Shown in pieces: positions 35,268 to 44,115 of a stretch of 64,000 nucleotides of DNA (positions within the stretch are counted from its first letter, which is position 1; every line of letters begins with the position of its first letter). A program made the position numbers and the translations under genes. The notes beneath the pieces are model-generated. The model was not told the DNA's origin, searched no databases, and saw only the letters and a program-made list of their open reading frames with translations. The stretch lies in contig CBDHHF010000035.1 in the NCBI GenBank assembly GCA_965263205.1, positions 620,001 to 684,000 of the forward strand, written 5' to 3'. Source of the DNA: JBCCIM01 sp965263205. GTDB taxonomy: Bacteria > Bacteroidota > Rhodothermia > Rhodothermales > JAHQVL01.

Positions 35268-35948
35268 ATGGATGGAATTACAGGCATAACCGGCGATTCG
35301 TCAAGCGCGCTCGGGGCCCTGAATCAGACCGGCGAAGTGCTAGGGCAGGAGGATTTCCTCCTACTCCTGGTTACGCAGCTGAGCAATCAGGATCCGCTCA
35401 ATCCTATGGATGGGCAGGAGTTTGCTGCACAGTTGGCGCAGTTCTCTTCGCTTGAGCAATTGATTACGATTGGCGACACGCTGGACCAAAGTAACGCAGT
35501 CAATGGACTGCTCGCACAAAGCATGAACTCTGGCGTTGCGGCCGGCCTGATCGGCAAAGAAGTTGAAGCAGAAGGCGTCGACCTCTTTGTTAGCGAAGGC
35601 AAGCCGTCTGATGTGAGCTTTGAACTTGGTGAGGCTGCAACAACCGTTGCGATCGACATCAAAAACGAAGCCGGCCAGATTGTACGTACCGTAGACCTTG
35701 GTCAACGCGGCAGAGGTGAACATGCCTTTAGCTGGGATGGCAAAGATGTTGACGGCAACGACGTGCCAAACGGCAAATACTCGGTAGAAATCAGGGCGGA
35801 GGATAGCGCAGGCAACAACGTTGATACACGTACCTTCATGAAAGGCCTCGTGGATAAAATTACGTTCGGACCTGAAGGAATCCTCGTCTGGATGGGCCAG
35901 ACGTCCATCCCACTCGGCAACGTACGCAGCGTGGGCGGCGCAGAGTAA
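35268..35948 (+). CDS. flgD: Hook cap protein FlgD
   Basis: 226 residues. LGQEDFLLLLVTQLSNQDPL followed by NPMDGQEFAAQLAQFSSLEQ (residues 26-65) is the FlgD N-terminal signature, and the C-terminal part contains the FLN-type domain (HAFSWDGKDVDGNDVPNGKY). FlgD caps the growing hook. It lies 33 bp after fliK. Confidence 0.94.
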   Translation: MDGITGITGDSSSALGALNQTGEVLGQEDFLLLLVTQLSNQDPLNPMDGQEFAAQLAQFSSLEQLITIGDTLDQSNAVNGLLAQSMNSGVAAGLIGKEVEAEGVDLFVSEGKPSDVSFELGEAATTVAIDIKNEAGQIVRTVDLGQRGRGEHAFSWDGKDVDGNDVPNGKYSVEIRAEDSAGNNVDTRTFMKGLVDKITFGPEGILVWMGQTSIPLGNVRSVGGAE

Positions 35949-35974
35949 CATCCAACGTAAAACCAGAGTTTACG

Positions 35975-36385
35975 ATGAATATTCGCGACTTATCAAACCG
36001 GATACCAGCGAGCCAACCGGCTGTTCATGAGCAGTCGAGCCCGGCTACCGCACCACTACGACGGCAAGCTCCACTTGCCCGGTTTGATCAAACCCTCGAA
36101 CAGGTACAGCAGCATCTCGATCAGCAGGCACAGGTTGTGCGGTTGTCGGCGCATGCGGTACAGCGGTTATCAGAGCGGAATATCTCATTTACAAATCAGG
36201 AACGCATTGATCTAGGTCAGGCCATATCCCTGTTAAACAACAAGGGCGCTCGCAACGCCTTGATTGTCAGGCAGGATGCGGCTTTTGTGGTCAATGTCCC
36301 GAATCGGACCATGGTCACAGCCATAAGCCAGCAGGAGCTGCAACAACGCGTCTTCACGCAAATCGACAGCACCATGCTGATATAG
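35975..36385 (+). CDS. Flagellar operon protein, TIGR02530-like
   Basis: 136 residues. The C-terminal half matches the small flagellar operon protein family by memory: VVRLSAHAVQRLSERNISFT, then NKGARNALIVRQDAAFVVNV and NRTMVTAISQQ, ending FTQIDSTMLI. It regularly sits between flgD and flgE in many phyla; its role is not well defined, likely linked to hook assembly. The N-terminal 45 residues are Pro/Gln-rich. Confidence 0.75.
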   Translation: MNIRDLSNRIPASQPAVHEQSSPATAPLRRQAPLARFDQTLEQVQQHLDQQAQVVRLSAHAVQRLSERNISFTNQERIDLGQAISLLNNKGARNALIVRQDAAFVVNVPNRTMVTAISQQELQQRVFTQIDSTMLI

Positions 36386-36482
36386 GTTAAAGGTTCAAAG
36401 TTTAATGTTAAAGGTTCTTTCTCGCACAAGATTAAAAAAACCTTCAACTTTCAACCTTAAACCTTCAACTCATCTTCAACCC
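36385..36482. repeat. Inverted TTGAAGGTT-type repeat cluster, copy 1
   Basis: Left arm GGTTAAAGGTTCAAAGTTTA and similar units (36385-36416), right arm with AACCTTCAACTTTCAACCTT and ACCTTCAACTC (36438-36471). Together they can fold into a long imperfect hairpin between co-directional genes. A relative lies at 61425-61512. Confidence 0.6.
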
Positions 36483-36566
36483 TCGGTGGGCCCTGGCCGT
36501 CGCACAGGCATAGGACACCGGTACACGGCTGAACGACAGACGCCGTGATAAAACCGACAATACATT

Positions 36567-37859
36567 ATGATTCGTTCTCTTGGTAATGGGGTTTCAGGCC
36601 TCAACAATCACCAGATTAAAATGGATGTTGTGGGTAACAACATCGCCAACGTCAACACCATCGCGTTCAAAAAAGGCCGCGTGACGTTCAATGAAGTCCT
36701 GGCGCAGGAATTCCTCGCTTCGGGCAGAACGCCAGGTGGTGAGCCAACCAACCCTTCGTTCGTAGGTCTCGGTATGCACGTGGGCACGATCGATCAGACC
36801 TGGACGCAAGGTCCTCTGGAAAGCACAAACATTCCAACGGACTTCGCCATTAACGGCGATGGCTTCTTCGTTGCACGTCGTGGTGCAGAATTTCTCCTGA
36901 GCCGCGCCGGCAACTTCGTGTTGAGCAAAAACGGTAACCTGATCAGCTCAAGCGGTCTCCCAATCCAGGGCTTCCCGATTGACGAGGTAACAGGCCAGGC
37001 TGACCTGACGCAGCTGGAATCGATCAGCATTGACCTGAATGCAAAAGCAGACCCGGTCTTCACCTCAGGCCTCACGTTGGCAGGTAACATTGACTCAGCC
37101 CTTTCAGACAATGGCGGTGTCACGCCAGACAACCATGCGTTCACCAGCTTCGTTTACGACGAAAAAGGGGCAAAACATAACGTAACGTTCGATTTCACAA
37201 AATCGAGCGCTGACGGTGTAACGCCTTCAACCTTCGACGTGACCGTGACCAGTGACGCCACACTGCAGCCCTTTGGTGCTGCACCAACAACGTTCACCGT
37301 TGCTTTTGCAACAGACGGTACACTGGAATCTGTTGACGGTGTTGCCGTTACAGATCCGGCATTCACAGCACCTGTACTCAACTGGGATACCGGTTTTGTG
37401 AATGAAACAGGTACCGATACATTATCCATTGATCTTTCAGGACTCACGCAGTTCAGAGAAAGCTCATCTGCCCTCGTTTCTGACCAGAATGGCAAGCCTT
37501 CCGGTCAGTTTGTTGGCTTCCGGACAACCAACGAAGGGGTTATCCAGATGGACTTCGACTCGGGGCATACGGTAGATGTATTCCAGATTGCGCTGGGTAA
37601 AGTAGCCAACAACGGCGGCCTCACCCAGAAAGGTGAGAATGTGTATAGCGCAACCAGCGTATCGGGCGAACTGCAGTTTGGCCGTGCCGGCAGCGAAATT
37701 ACATCAGCCATCATTTCGGGTACGCTCGAAATGAGTAACGTTGAACTCGCAACCGAATTCAGCGACATGATCAAAACCCAGCGTGGTTTCCAGGCCTCAG
37801 CCCGAGTCATCAGAACCTCGGACGAAATCCTATCTGAAACCATCAACTTGAAGCGATAA
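36567..37859 (+). CDS. flgE: Hook protein FlgE
   Basis: 430 residues. N-terminal GNGVSGLNNHQIKMDVVGNN and IANVNTIAFKKGRVTFNEVL, then TDFAINGDGFFV, and the C-terminal block ISGTLEMSNVELATEFSDMI, followed by RGFQASARVIRTSDEIL, are textbook FlgE. The middle (170-330) is a variable beta-rich domain. It forms the universal joint between rod and filament. A strong terminator follows at 37918-37951. Confidence 0.95.
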   Translation: MIRSLGNGVSGLNNHQIKMDVVGNNIANVNTIAFKKGRVTFNEVLAQEFLASGRTPGGEPTNPSFVGLGMHVGTIDQTWTQGPLESTNIPTDFAINGDGFFVARRGAEFLLSRAGNFVLSKNGNLISSSGLPIQGFPIDEVTGQADLTQLESISIDLNAKADPVFTSGLTLAGNIDSALSDNGGVTPDNHAFTSFVYDEKGAKHNVTFDFTKSSADGVTPSTFDVTVTSDATLQPFGAAPTTFTVAFATDGTLESVDGVAVTDPAFTAPVLNWDTGFVNETGTDTLSIDLSGLTQFRESSSALVSDQNGKPSGQFVGFRTTNEGVIQMDFDSGHTVDVFQIALGKVANNGGLTQKGENVYSATSVSGELQFGRAGSEITSAIISGTLEMSNVELATEFSDMIKTQRGFQASARVIRTSDEILSETINLKR

Positions 37860-37917
37860 GCTGACGCGTTAATCCGCGCACGTTATTGCTCGTTATACCT
37901 TGCGTATACAACCAGGT

Positions 37918-37951
37918 CCTGCATGCCTTCGGGTATGCAGGGCTTTTTTTT
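37918..37951 (+). terminator. Terminator of flgE
   Basis: CCTGCATGCC (37918-37927) pairs with GGTATGCAGG (37932-37941) around a TTCG loop, one G-U pair, followed by a run of eight T after GC. Confidence 0.85.
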
Positions 37952-38023
37952 GTCGTAAAATCGCCGATACCAAGCACGCAATCCGCTATCATCAAGTTGA
38001 TCGCGTTCAACGGGGCGCAGAAC

Positions 38024-38881
38024 ATGAAGCACATCGACAGAGCGAGCCGCCCACCCGGTAGCTGCGACAGGTTACATCCCATCGATTTTGAAATCCTTCG
38101 CGAAGTGATCCATGAACACGCCGGCATTTTCTTTCAGGACAGCCGGAAGCACATCTTACAAACCCGCGTAGCAGCACGACTTAATGCCCTTCGCATCGAT
38201 TATTTCGAAGAATATATCGACTTTATTGCCGCCCCAGGCAACTACAGCGAAATCTTACGGCTCGTTGACGCCGTCACACACACCGAAACCGCCTTTTTTC
38301 GGACGGCCGAGCAGTTTCGATGCCTGAAAGAGCAGCTTATCCCCCATCTGGTAGCACAGCGCGACGAACCCGTCCGCATTTGGAGCGCAGCCTGCGCCTC
38401 GGGCGAAGAAGCGTATAGTCTCGCTATGCTGATTGACGAAATGCTGCCTAGCCAGACGCGCCGACCCGAAATTATCGCATCGGACATCAACACCAATGCG
38501 CTTTACACCGCCGAACTAGGCTTGTATAGCGAACGCGCAGTGGAAAGCGTGCCGGCCGAGCTACTGGTACGTTACTTCGATGCGGTGCCTGAAGGCTACC
38601 GCATCAGGGAGCAGCTCGTTGATATGGTTACGTTCAAACGCATCAATCTGGCAAATCGTACAGATATGATGCGACTACACAGCCTGGACCTGATTTTATG
38701 CAGAAATGTGTTGCAAGCCTTCTCACAGGACACACGCCAGAAAACGCTTCAGTCGATCTACAACGCGATGAACGATAATGCCTATTTGATGATCGGGGCA
38801 ACGGAAACTTTGTACGGCCTTGCGCACCCATTCATCGAACTAAACATGGGGTATACACGGCTCTATCAAAAGTGTGCATAA
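38024..38881 (+). CDS. cheR: CheR-family chemoreceptor methyltransferase
   Basis: 285 residues from the ATG at 38024 (MKHIDRASR); frames upstream overlap the flgE terminator. N-terminal helical domain (DFEILREVIHEHAGIFFQDS) is followed by the SAM-binding domain: ETAFFRTAEQF near 88, RIWSAACASGEEAYSLAMLI near 115 and LDLILCRNVL near 225. CheR methylates receptor glutamates in chemotaxis adaptation. No other chemotaxis gene is in the window, and the gene sits between hook and stator genes. Confidence 0.82.
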   Translation: MKHIDRASRPPGSCDRLHPIDFEILREVIHEHAGIFFQDSRKHILQTRVAARLNALRIDYFEEYIDFIAAPGNYSEILRLVDAVTHTETAFFRTAEQFRCLKEQLIPHLVAQRDEPVRIWSAACASGEEAYSLAMLIDEMLPSQTRRPEIIASDINTNALYTAELGLYSERAVESVPAELLVRYFDAVPEGYRIREQLVDMVTFKRINLANRTDMMRLHSLDLILCRNVLQAFSQDTRQKTLQSIYNAMNDNAYLMIGATETLYGLAHPFIELNMGYTRLYQKCA

Positions 38882-39230
38882 GCGTAACTACAACTGCGCT
38901 CAAACGCGTGTTTCATACAAGAAAAGCGGTCGTTTTTCAATCAGAAAATTACCAGGGCTGCCCCCCCTGCCCCAATATTGCAATTACCTTAAAAACCCCG
39001 GGTTAAAGGGCTTAATCTTCACTGTTGGCAACCGATATAAGAAACAGCTTTTAAGCATTTTCAGAACTTTCTCGTTGAATAATCACAACCAAATGCGGTA
39101 ACATTTTCCTTGTCCTTGCACTGATATTTTCCGATAAACTCCCGACACCGGGGTTGGAGAAACAGCGCACACAGAAGGATTCAGGTTTTTGTGAACCGGC
39201 CGCATAAGGTATTCTCAGATTCTTGCCGAC
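38882..39230. other. Intergenic region before motA
   Basis: 349 bp with no convincing gene. It contains the sigma-28-like site at 39012-39038. A second -10-like TCCGATAA at 39130-39137 lacks a matching -35. Confidence 0.5.
39012..39038 (+). promoter_or_regulatory. Candidate sigma-28 promoter of the motA operon
   Basis: TTAATCTT at 39012 and ACCGATAT at 39031-39038, gap of 15 bases between TTAA and the -10. Six of eight -10 bases match GCCGATAA. The leader would be about 185 nt. Confidence 0.5.
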
Positions 39231-40016
39231 ATGGAGAAATCAACCTTAGCTGGTATAGGTACAGGTATCCTCCTGATCTACGGTGCCATTTTCATGGGTA
39301 CCGGATGGATGACGTTCTTTGACCCTGCGTCTTTGCTCCTCGTAATCGGTGGTACAGCTGCTGGTATGATGGTAACCTTTACCTTCGACGAGCTAAAAAA
39401 CGTCCCAGCGGTCTTTAAAGGATTTATGGGCTTCCAGGTACCAAATTACAGCACCTACATCGATACCTTTGGCGAGCTGTCTAAAATTGCACGCCGGGAA
39501 GGATTGTTGGCACTGGATCGCCAGATTGAAGAAATCGATGACACTTTTCTTCGTTTTGGTCTTGAAATGGCCGTAGACGGAATTGATGAGCGAGAAATCA
39601 GCGATTTGATGGAGCAGAACGTGGAAACAGAGATGAAGCTGCATAACTTCTGCGCCAAATTCTTCAACGCTGCCGGTACAGCATGTCCTGCTTTCGGGAT
39701 GATTGGCACGCTCATTGGTCTTATCCAGATGATGGGTAATCTTTCAGACCCTTCTCAGATTGGTGCCGGTATGGCCGTTGCCCTTGTAACAACGTTCTAC
39801 GGTGCACTCATTTCAAACCTGATGTTGCTTCCGTTTGCAGCGAAGAAGAAAAATCAGATCATAGCTCTTTCTCAAGCCAGAGAAATTGTTAAAACCGGCG
39901 TTCTCGGTATTGTGCGCGGCGACAGCCCAAGCATGATTCAGAAGCGACTCCAGTTGTATCTGACCGAAGAAGAACTTAACGCTGAAGCTGAAACAGCTGA
40001 AGTAGGCGCTGCCTGA
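39231..40016 (+). CDS. motA: Stator protein MotA
   Basis: 261 residues with four membrane helices (two near residues 8-45, two near 145-205). The conserved segment MIGTLIGLIQMMGNLSDPSQ (about 155-180) contains the MotA proline-facing loop, and FYGALISNLMLLPFAAKKKN follows. The cytoplasmic loop (60-140) carries the charged residues that meet FliG. MotA with MotB forms the ion channel; whether H+ or Na+ is used is not decided by the sequence I can read. Confidence 0.93.
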   Translation: MEKSTLAGIGTGILLIYGAIFMGTGWMTFFDPASLLLVIGGTAAGMMVTFTFDELKNVPAVFKGFMGFQVPNYSTYIDTFGELSKIARREGLLALDRQIEEIDDTFLRFGLEMAVDGIDEREISDLMEQNVETEMKLHNFCAKFFNAAGTACPAFGMIGTLIGLIQMMGNLSDPSQIGAGMAVALVTTFYGALISNLMLLPFAAKKKNQIIALSQAREIVKTGVLGIVRGDSPSMIQKRLQLYLTEEELNAEAETAEVGAA

Positions 40017-40131
40017 TAAGCAGCATCGTCTACGATCCGGCCTTCGCCGGCAGCGGGAGCACCTTTCAGGAAGCATACTGCCGCCGGCAACTACAGACCG
40101 CCAGACGCACAACTAAACCTGAGCTGAAGCA

Positions 40132-40863
40132 ATGGCTGCAGAAGAAGAAGATGATGAACCAACAGCCCCTTTCTGGCTGACGACATATAGCGACATGGTT
40201 ACCCTGCTATTGACGTTCTTTGTAATGATCGTGGCAATGTCGGAAATCAAGAAGGCGAACCTCATGGAAGCCATGAGTTACTTCCAGGGACGTACCAGTG
40301 TGTTCCAAAACTCACAGCCCGTCCCTGCAGTACCGCAGCCTTCAAAAGATACCGAGTCACAAAACAAAGGTCGGCAGGTTGAGACCTTGATGAACTTCAT
40401 AGAAAGTGAAAACCTCCAGGACAAGGTGCAGATCAACTATGAAGAAGACGCAATGCACATTGTCATTACCGACGAAGTAATGTTTCCGACGGGAAGCACC
40501 GCGCTGCAGGAAACGGCGCGCAAGGTACTTGCCCTCGTTGCACAAGCATCCCCTGATTCCACTGAATCAATCACGGTAATTGGACACACCGACAATGTAC
40601 CAATCCGCACGGCCACATACCCGTCGAACTGGGAACTCTCAGCTGCACGCGCAGCCTCTGTTGTTCGTTTTCTGATTGACCAGGACAACAGCCTTTCTCC
40701 AGAAAAATACCAGGCAATTGGTAAAGGAGAATTTGAGCCAGTGGAACCCAACGACACCCGGGAAGGACGCGCAAGAAATCGAAGAATCGAACTTCTAATC
40801 AACTGGAAATCATGGCAGAATCAGACGCCGTCGTCGAAGGAGCGGAGCCTACCGGCCCCGTAG
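40132..40863 (+). CDS. motB: Stator protein MotB
   Basis: 243 residues. The single membrane helix carries the ion-binding aspartate D21 (FWLTTYSDMVTLLLTFFVMI). The periplasmic part has the OmpA/MotB peptidoglycan-binding domain: VIGHTDNVPIRTATYPSNWE, LSAARAASVV and EGRARNRRIELLINW. It anchors the stator in the cell wall. The 3' end overlaps fliL by 52 bp. Confidence 0.93.
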   Translation: MAAEEEDDEPTAPFWLTTYSDMVTLLLTFFVMIVAMSEIKKANLMEAMSYFQGRTSVFQNSQPVPAVPQPSKDTESQNKGRQVETLMNFIESENLQDKVQINYEEDAMHIVITDEVMFPTGSTALQETARKVLALVAQASPDSTESITVIGHTDNVPIRTATYPSNWELSAARAASVVRFLIDQDNSLSPEKYQAIGKGEFEPVEPNDTREGRARNRRIELLINWKSWQNQTPSSKERSLPAP

Positions 40864-41342
40864 AAGACGCAGAAGGCAAAAAAGATACATCGTTATTCTT
40901 ACTCATCCTGATCCCGCTGATGGTCATATCGGCGGTAGGTGGTGGGTTCCTTGCGTATTCACAGTATCCCATGTTGGTAGAAATTGCTGAAACCATCAAT
41001 GGAAGCGGTGAAGAAGAGGAAGAAGAAGAGCCCATTGAATTTGGTGAATTCATGGAGCTGTCGAACATCATCGTGAATCCGGCTGACTCAGAAGGCCGGC
41101 GCCTGTTGATGCTCAGCGTTGGCATGGAAACAGCCGAATCAAGCATACTCGAAACGGTCACCGCCCGAGAAATGGTTGTGCGAGACACAATCATCAAAAT
41201 TCTTGGCACAAGAACTGTAGATGAGCTCGCCAACATCGAATCACGTACCGCGCTGAAAGATGAAATCAGGCTTGCCGTAAATGGCATTCTGACCGAAGGC
41301 GAGATCAACCGCATGTACTTCACACAATACGTCCTGCAGTAG
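40812..41342 (+). CDS. fliL: Flagellar basal body protein FliL
   Basis: 176 residues: a short cytoplasmic end, a membrane helix (LFLLILIPLMVISAVGGGFL), an acidic linker with seven consecutive Glu and a periplasmic FliL domain (IVNPADSEGRRLLMLSVGME, ending INRMYFTQYVLQ). FliL rings surround the stator and raise torque. The start lies inside the end of motB in another frame, giving a 52-bp overlap and likely translational coupling. Confidence 0.88.
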   Translation: MAESDAVVEGAEPTGPVEDAEGKKDTSLFLLILIPLMVISAVGGGFLAYSQYPMLVEIAETINGSGEEEEEEEPIEFGEFMELSNIIVNPADSEGRRLLMLSVGMETAESSILETVTAREMVVRDTIIKILGTRTVDELANIESRTALKDEIRLAVNGILTEGEINRMYFTQYVLQ

Positions 41343-41395
41343 CCCTCAAATCACCCAACTCGTTTCTCTCTGACCGACACCCCAGGAAAGCGTTC

Positions 41396-42421
41396 ATGGC
41401 TAAACAACTAAACCAACAAGAGATCGATGCACTGATCGGCGCTGGAGACGACGTCCAGACGCAGCGGCTTGCCAACGATCCGCTGCAAAAGTTTGCGCAG
41501 GCCAACCAGGAAAAACTGGTCTATACGTACAACTTTAAACGCCCCCGTCTATTCTCCCAGGATCAGATGCGGGTCCTGAACCAGGTACACGAAGCGTTTG
41601 CGCGCGACCTGTCCGTTTACCTCTCTGCGCAACTGCGCACCATCGTAGACATCACGCTGACTGCGCTTGATCAGGTGTTGTACTCGGAGTTTGTTATCTC
41701 CAGTGCACCACCTTCAGCATTGTTTGTCATAGACATCGCTGAAACCAGGCACCAGGCAGTTATCGAACTCGATCCACGGTTTGTTATTTTCACCGTCGAG
41801 AAACTCTTCGGCGGCTCGGGCGAATTTCTGAAGCGGCCCCGTGAAACATCGCAAATCGAACAGCGCATTATGGCCAAAGTCATGACCCGCGCCTATGAAG
41901 AACTCGAAAGTGCCTGGGAGCAGGTTACTGAACTCAAATTCAACGAGTCCTCGTTCGAATCAAATGCCGAGTTCGTACAGATCATCCCCGGCTCGGAGCC
42001 GGCCATCGTTGCCACGTTCGAAGTAACGGTTTACGATCAGCGTTCCTTCATCAACATCTGCTACCCGTATCTGTTGATGGAAGACGCGCTCGACAAAACC
42101 GGCATGACCCAACTCATGGCCACGGCCACAACAGATACCCCTCCCGAACAACGTGAAAGCTACGAATCTGCCATCCGAACGATGGATGTGGAGATGCGCG
42201 CTGAACTCGGGCATACCAATCTACTCTTAAGCGATCTGATGCGCCTCGAAGAAGGAGATGTCATTTTGCTTAATCAACGAAAAGATGAACCGATAAAGGT
42301 TTATATAGGCGATGAAGTCAAATTGAAGGCTGCTCCGGGCAAAGCCGGCAATCGCCGTGCACTTCGCGTAATGAATGTTCTCAACATCGACACCCCAATT
42401 AAGGAAGATGAGTCAGTCTAA
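41396..42421 (+). CDS. fliM: Motor switch protein FliM
   Basis: 341 residues. LNQQEIDALIGAGDD at the N-terminus takes the place of the CheY-P-binding peptide, and NFKRPRLFSQDQMRVLNQVH marks the middle domain start. The C-terminal SpoA domain (about 260-335) includes LRLEEGDVILLNQRKDEPI-like sequence. FliM is the C-ring subunit that binds FliG and FliN. It overlaps fliN by 14 bp. Confidence 0.93.
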   Translation: MAKQLNQQEIDALIGAGDDVQTQRLANDPLQKFAQANQEKLVYTYNFKRPRLFSQDQMRVLNQVHEAFARDLSVYLSAQLRTIVDITLTALDQVLYSEFVISSAPPSALFVIDIAETRHQAVIELDPRFVIFTVEKLFGGSGEFLKRPRETSQIEQRIMAKVMTRAYEELESAWEQVTELKFNESSFESNAEFVQIIPGSEPAIVATFEVTVYDQRSFINICYPYLLMEDALDKTGMTQLMATATTDTPPEQRESYESAIRTMDVEMRAELGHTNLLLSDLMRLEEGDVILLNQRKDEPIKVYIGDEVKLKAAPGKAGNRRALRVMNVLNIDTPIKEDESV

Positions 42422-43283
42422 GTTACAGGTCTATACCGCAGAAGCTAACCCAATCCTGGAGGCGTATTTCAACACGCTCCTCGGACAGGAAGCGAAGCTT
42501 TCCATGGGGACAGCTACGGAGACCACCCTCGATCAAATTACATCGGATGCCGCAACGTCGTTCTCTATCGTAGGCGCACCCGAAAACGCAGATCCGTTTG
42601 TCGTACTTCTCAATCCAGAGTGGATTCCTGTCATCTCCAGCGCAATGGTTGGCCGGGAAATGACCGCTTTTGAAGAAGGCGTCTTTGACCTTGCCGGCCA
42701 GATGATTTCGCAGAGCTACGATACGTTGCAGGCAGAGCATACGGCATGTTCAAACTTCCCGGCGTTCCAGGCCCAGCCACACGCGCCAGGTACCTGGACA
42801 CCCGACGAAGCTATGCCGGCCGCGTTCTGGCAGCTCAGCTTTGAGCTTACCGTCAACGAGAAAGCACTCAAAGGTAACCTCTTCCTCGCATCCTCGCTTG
42901 TTGCACTACTGCCAGATGGCACCGCTGCACCCGCAGCACAGCCTGCTGCGCCGGCAGAAGATATTGGCGTTTCAAATGCCAACTTCCCGGATTTTGGGCG
43001 CGAGCAGCTCAATCAAGATGGCCCTGGTAATTTTGATCTACTCGCGGAAGTGGAGCTGAACGTCACAGTTGAACTTGGTCGTCGTAAAATTCCACTTTCG
43101 GAAGTACTCAAACTGACAACAGGCAGCGTCATTGAGCTCGAGAAACTGGTGGGTGAACCACTTGAGATTTTCGCTAATGGCCGGCTCATCGCCGAAGGCG
43201 AAGCGGTAGTAATCGAAGAGCAATTCGGCATTCGTATTACAAATCTGGCCTCTACAAAATTGCGCGCCAAAGCCCTCGCATAA
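42408..43283 (+). CDS. fliN: C-ring protein FliN with long N-terminal domain (FliY-like)
   Basis: 291 residues from the ATG at 42408 (MSQSKLQV), within the 3' end of fliM. Residues 1-170 resemble a CheC/FliM-middle-like domain in layout, 175-205 an Ala/Pro linker, and 215-290 the SpoA/FliN domain (LLAEVELNVTVELGRRKIPL, then LTTGSVIELEKLVGEPLEIF). Classical FliN is about 100-140 residues, so this is a FliY-type arrangement. I do not see the paired phosphatase helices of active CheC/FliY clearly, so phosphatase activity is uncertain. Confidence 0.85.
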   Translation: MSQSKLQVYTAEANPILEAYFNTLLGQEAKLSMGTATETTLDQITSDAATSFSIVGAPENADPFVVLLNPEWIPVISSAMVGREMTAFEEGVFDLAGQMISQSYDTLQAEHTACSNFPAFQAQPHAPGTWTPDEAMPAAFWQLSFELTVNEKALKGNLFLASSLVALLPDGTAAPAAQPAAPAEDIGVSNANFPDFGREQLNQDGPGNFDLLAEVELNVTVELGRRKIPLSEVLKLTTGSVIELEKLVGEPLEIFANGRLIAEGEAVVIEEQFGIRITNLASTKLRAKALA

Positions 43284-43407
43284 AGGGCATCCGGGACCCG
43301 TTTCCCAACCTGTCGAGTGGCAAGAAATTCGCAGGAGTTGCGTGCAGGTACACAATCGTTCCTTTTGGCGTGTGCCTCACATCAACTCCTGAATTTTCTG
43401 CCTCAAC

Positions 43408-44115
43408 ATGCGCAAGATCTTCCCTTTTTCCAGGCGAAAGGATAAACCCCGCGATACGGGAAACCAACTCTTCAAACGTTCGATCACACTGGGTGCAGCC
43501 CTGCTGCTTTTATGGGTGGCCTTAACGGTTATGCCCAAACCAAGCGAGGCGAACGAACCCGTTGTCATTTCTGACGAAGCCGGCACAGTAGCCACAACGG
43601 CTACGCTCTCCTCCACCGCAGAGGGCATTGCATGGGACCTTGGTAAAGTAACGGCAGGTCTCTTGCTGGCCGGCCTCCTTGGATTTGCCGTCTACTGGCA
43701 GAAGAAACACACCAAGCAGCAGCTACACGTTGGCAATCTGAATACCCTTGGCAAACTCCAGCTGGGCCCTGGCCAGTTGGTGCACCTCGTCCAGTGTGGT
43801 GAAGAAGCCTTGCTCGTCGGGACCAGCAATAACCAGATCACACTACTGCACCACTTCCCCAATAATACCCTGGCAACACCAGCACCCAACACCGAAGCCA
43901 TGGGTACTGTGCCTGCTCCAACCTACAGCAGCCCAAGCACAACGGCTGCAAACAACGATAATTTTGGCGTTCTACTCCAACAGCAACATCTCCTTTCTAC
44001 CGCAACGCTGGATGTCATCACAAAAGATGGCATCGCCCCCGACGTGATGAGGAAAGATGTCATCAATAAAAACATCAACAACAAAGACGCCCTCAAGCCA
44101 ATACCCCAATCATGA
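43408..44115 (+). CDS. fliO: Flagellar export protein FliO
   Basis: 235 residues. Two membrane helices (about 25-43 and 75-95), then a short FliO-type domain: LGKLQLGPGQLVHLVQCGEE followed by ALLVGTSNNQITLLHHF. The C-terminal third is low-complexity. FliO helps assemble the FliP pentamer. It overlaps fliP by 4 bp (ATGA), consistent with coupled translation. Confidence 0.8.
   Translation: MRKIFPFSRRKDKPRDTGNQLFKRSITLGAALLLLWVALTVMPKPSEANEPVVISDEAGTVATTATLSSTAEGIAWDLGKVTAGLLLAGLLGFAVYWQKKHTKQQLHVGNLNTLGKLQLGPGQLVHLVQCGEEALLVGTSNNQITLLHHFPNNTLATPAPNTEAMGTVPAPTYSSPSTTAANNDNFGVLLQQQHLLSTATLDVITKDGIAPDVMRKDVINKNINNKDALKPIPQS

Noticed and set aside
37963..37970. GCCGATAC upstream of cheR as a sigma-28 site
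   Set aside because: The -35 position falls in the T-run of the flgE terminator and does not match.
39130..39137. TCCGATAA as the motA -10 element
   Set aside because: Good octamer, but no TTAA or TAAA at the right distance (TGTC is found); the site at 39012-39038 fits better.
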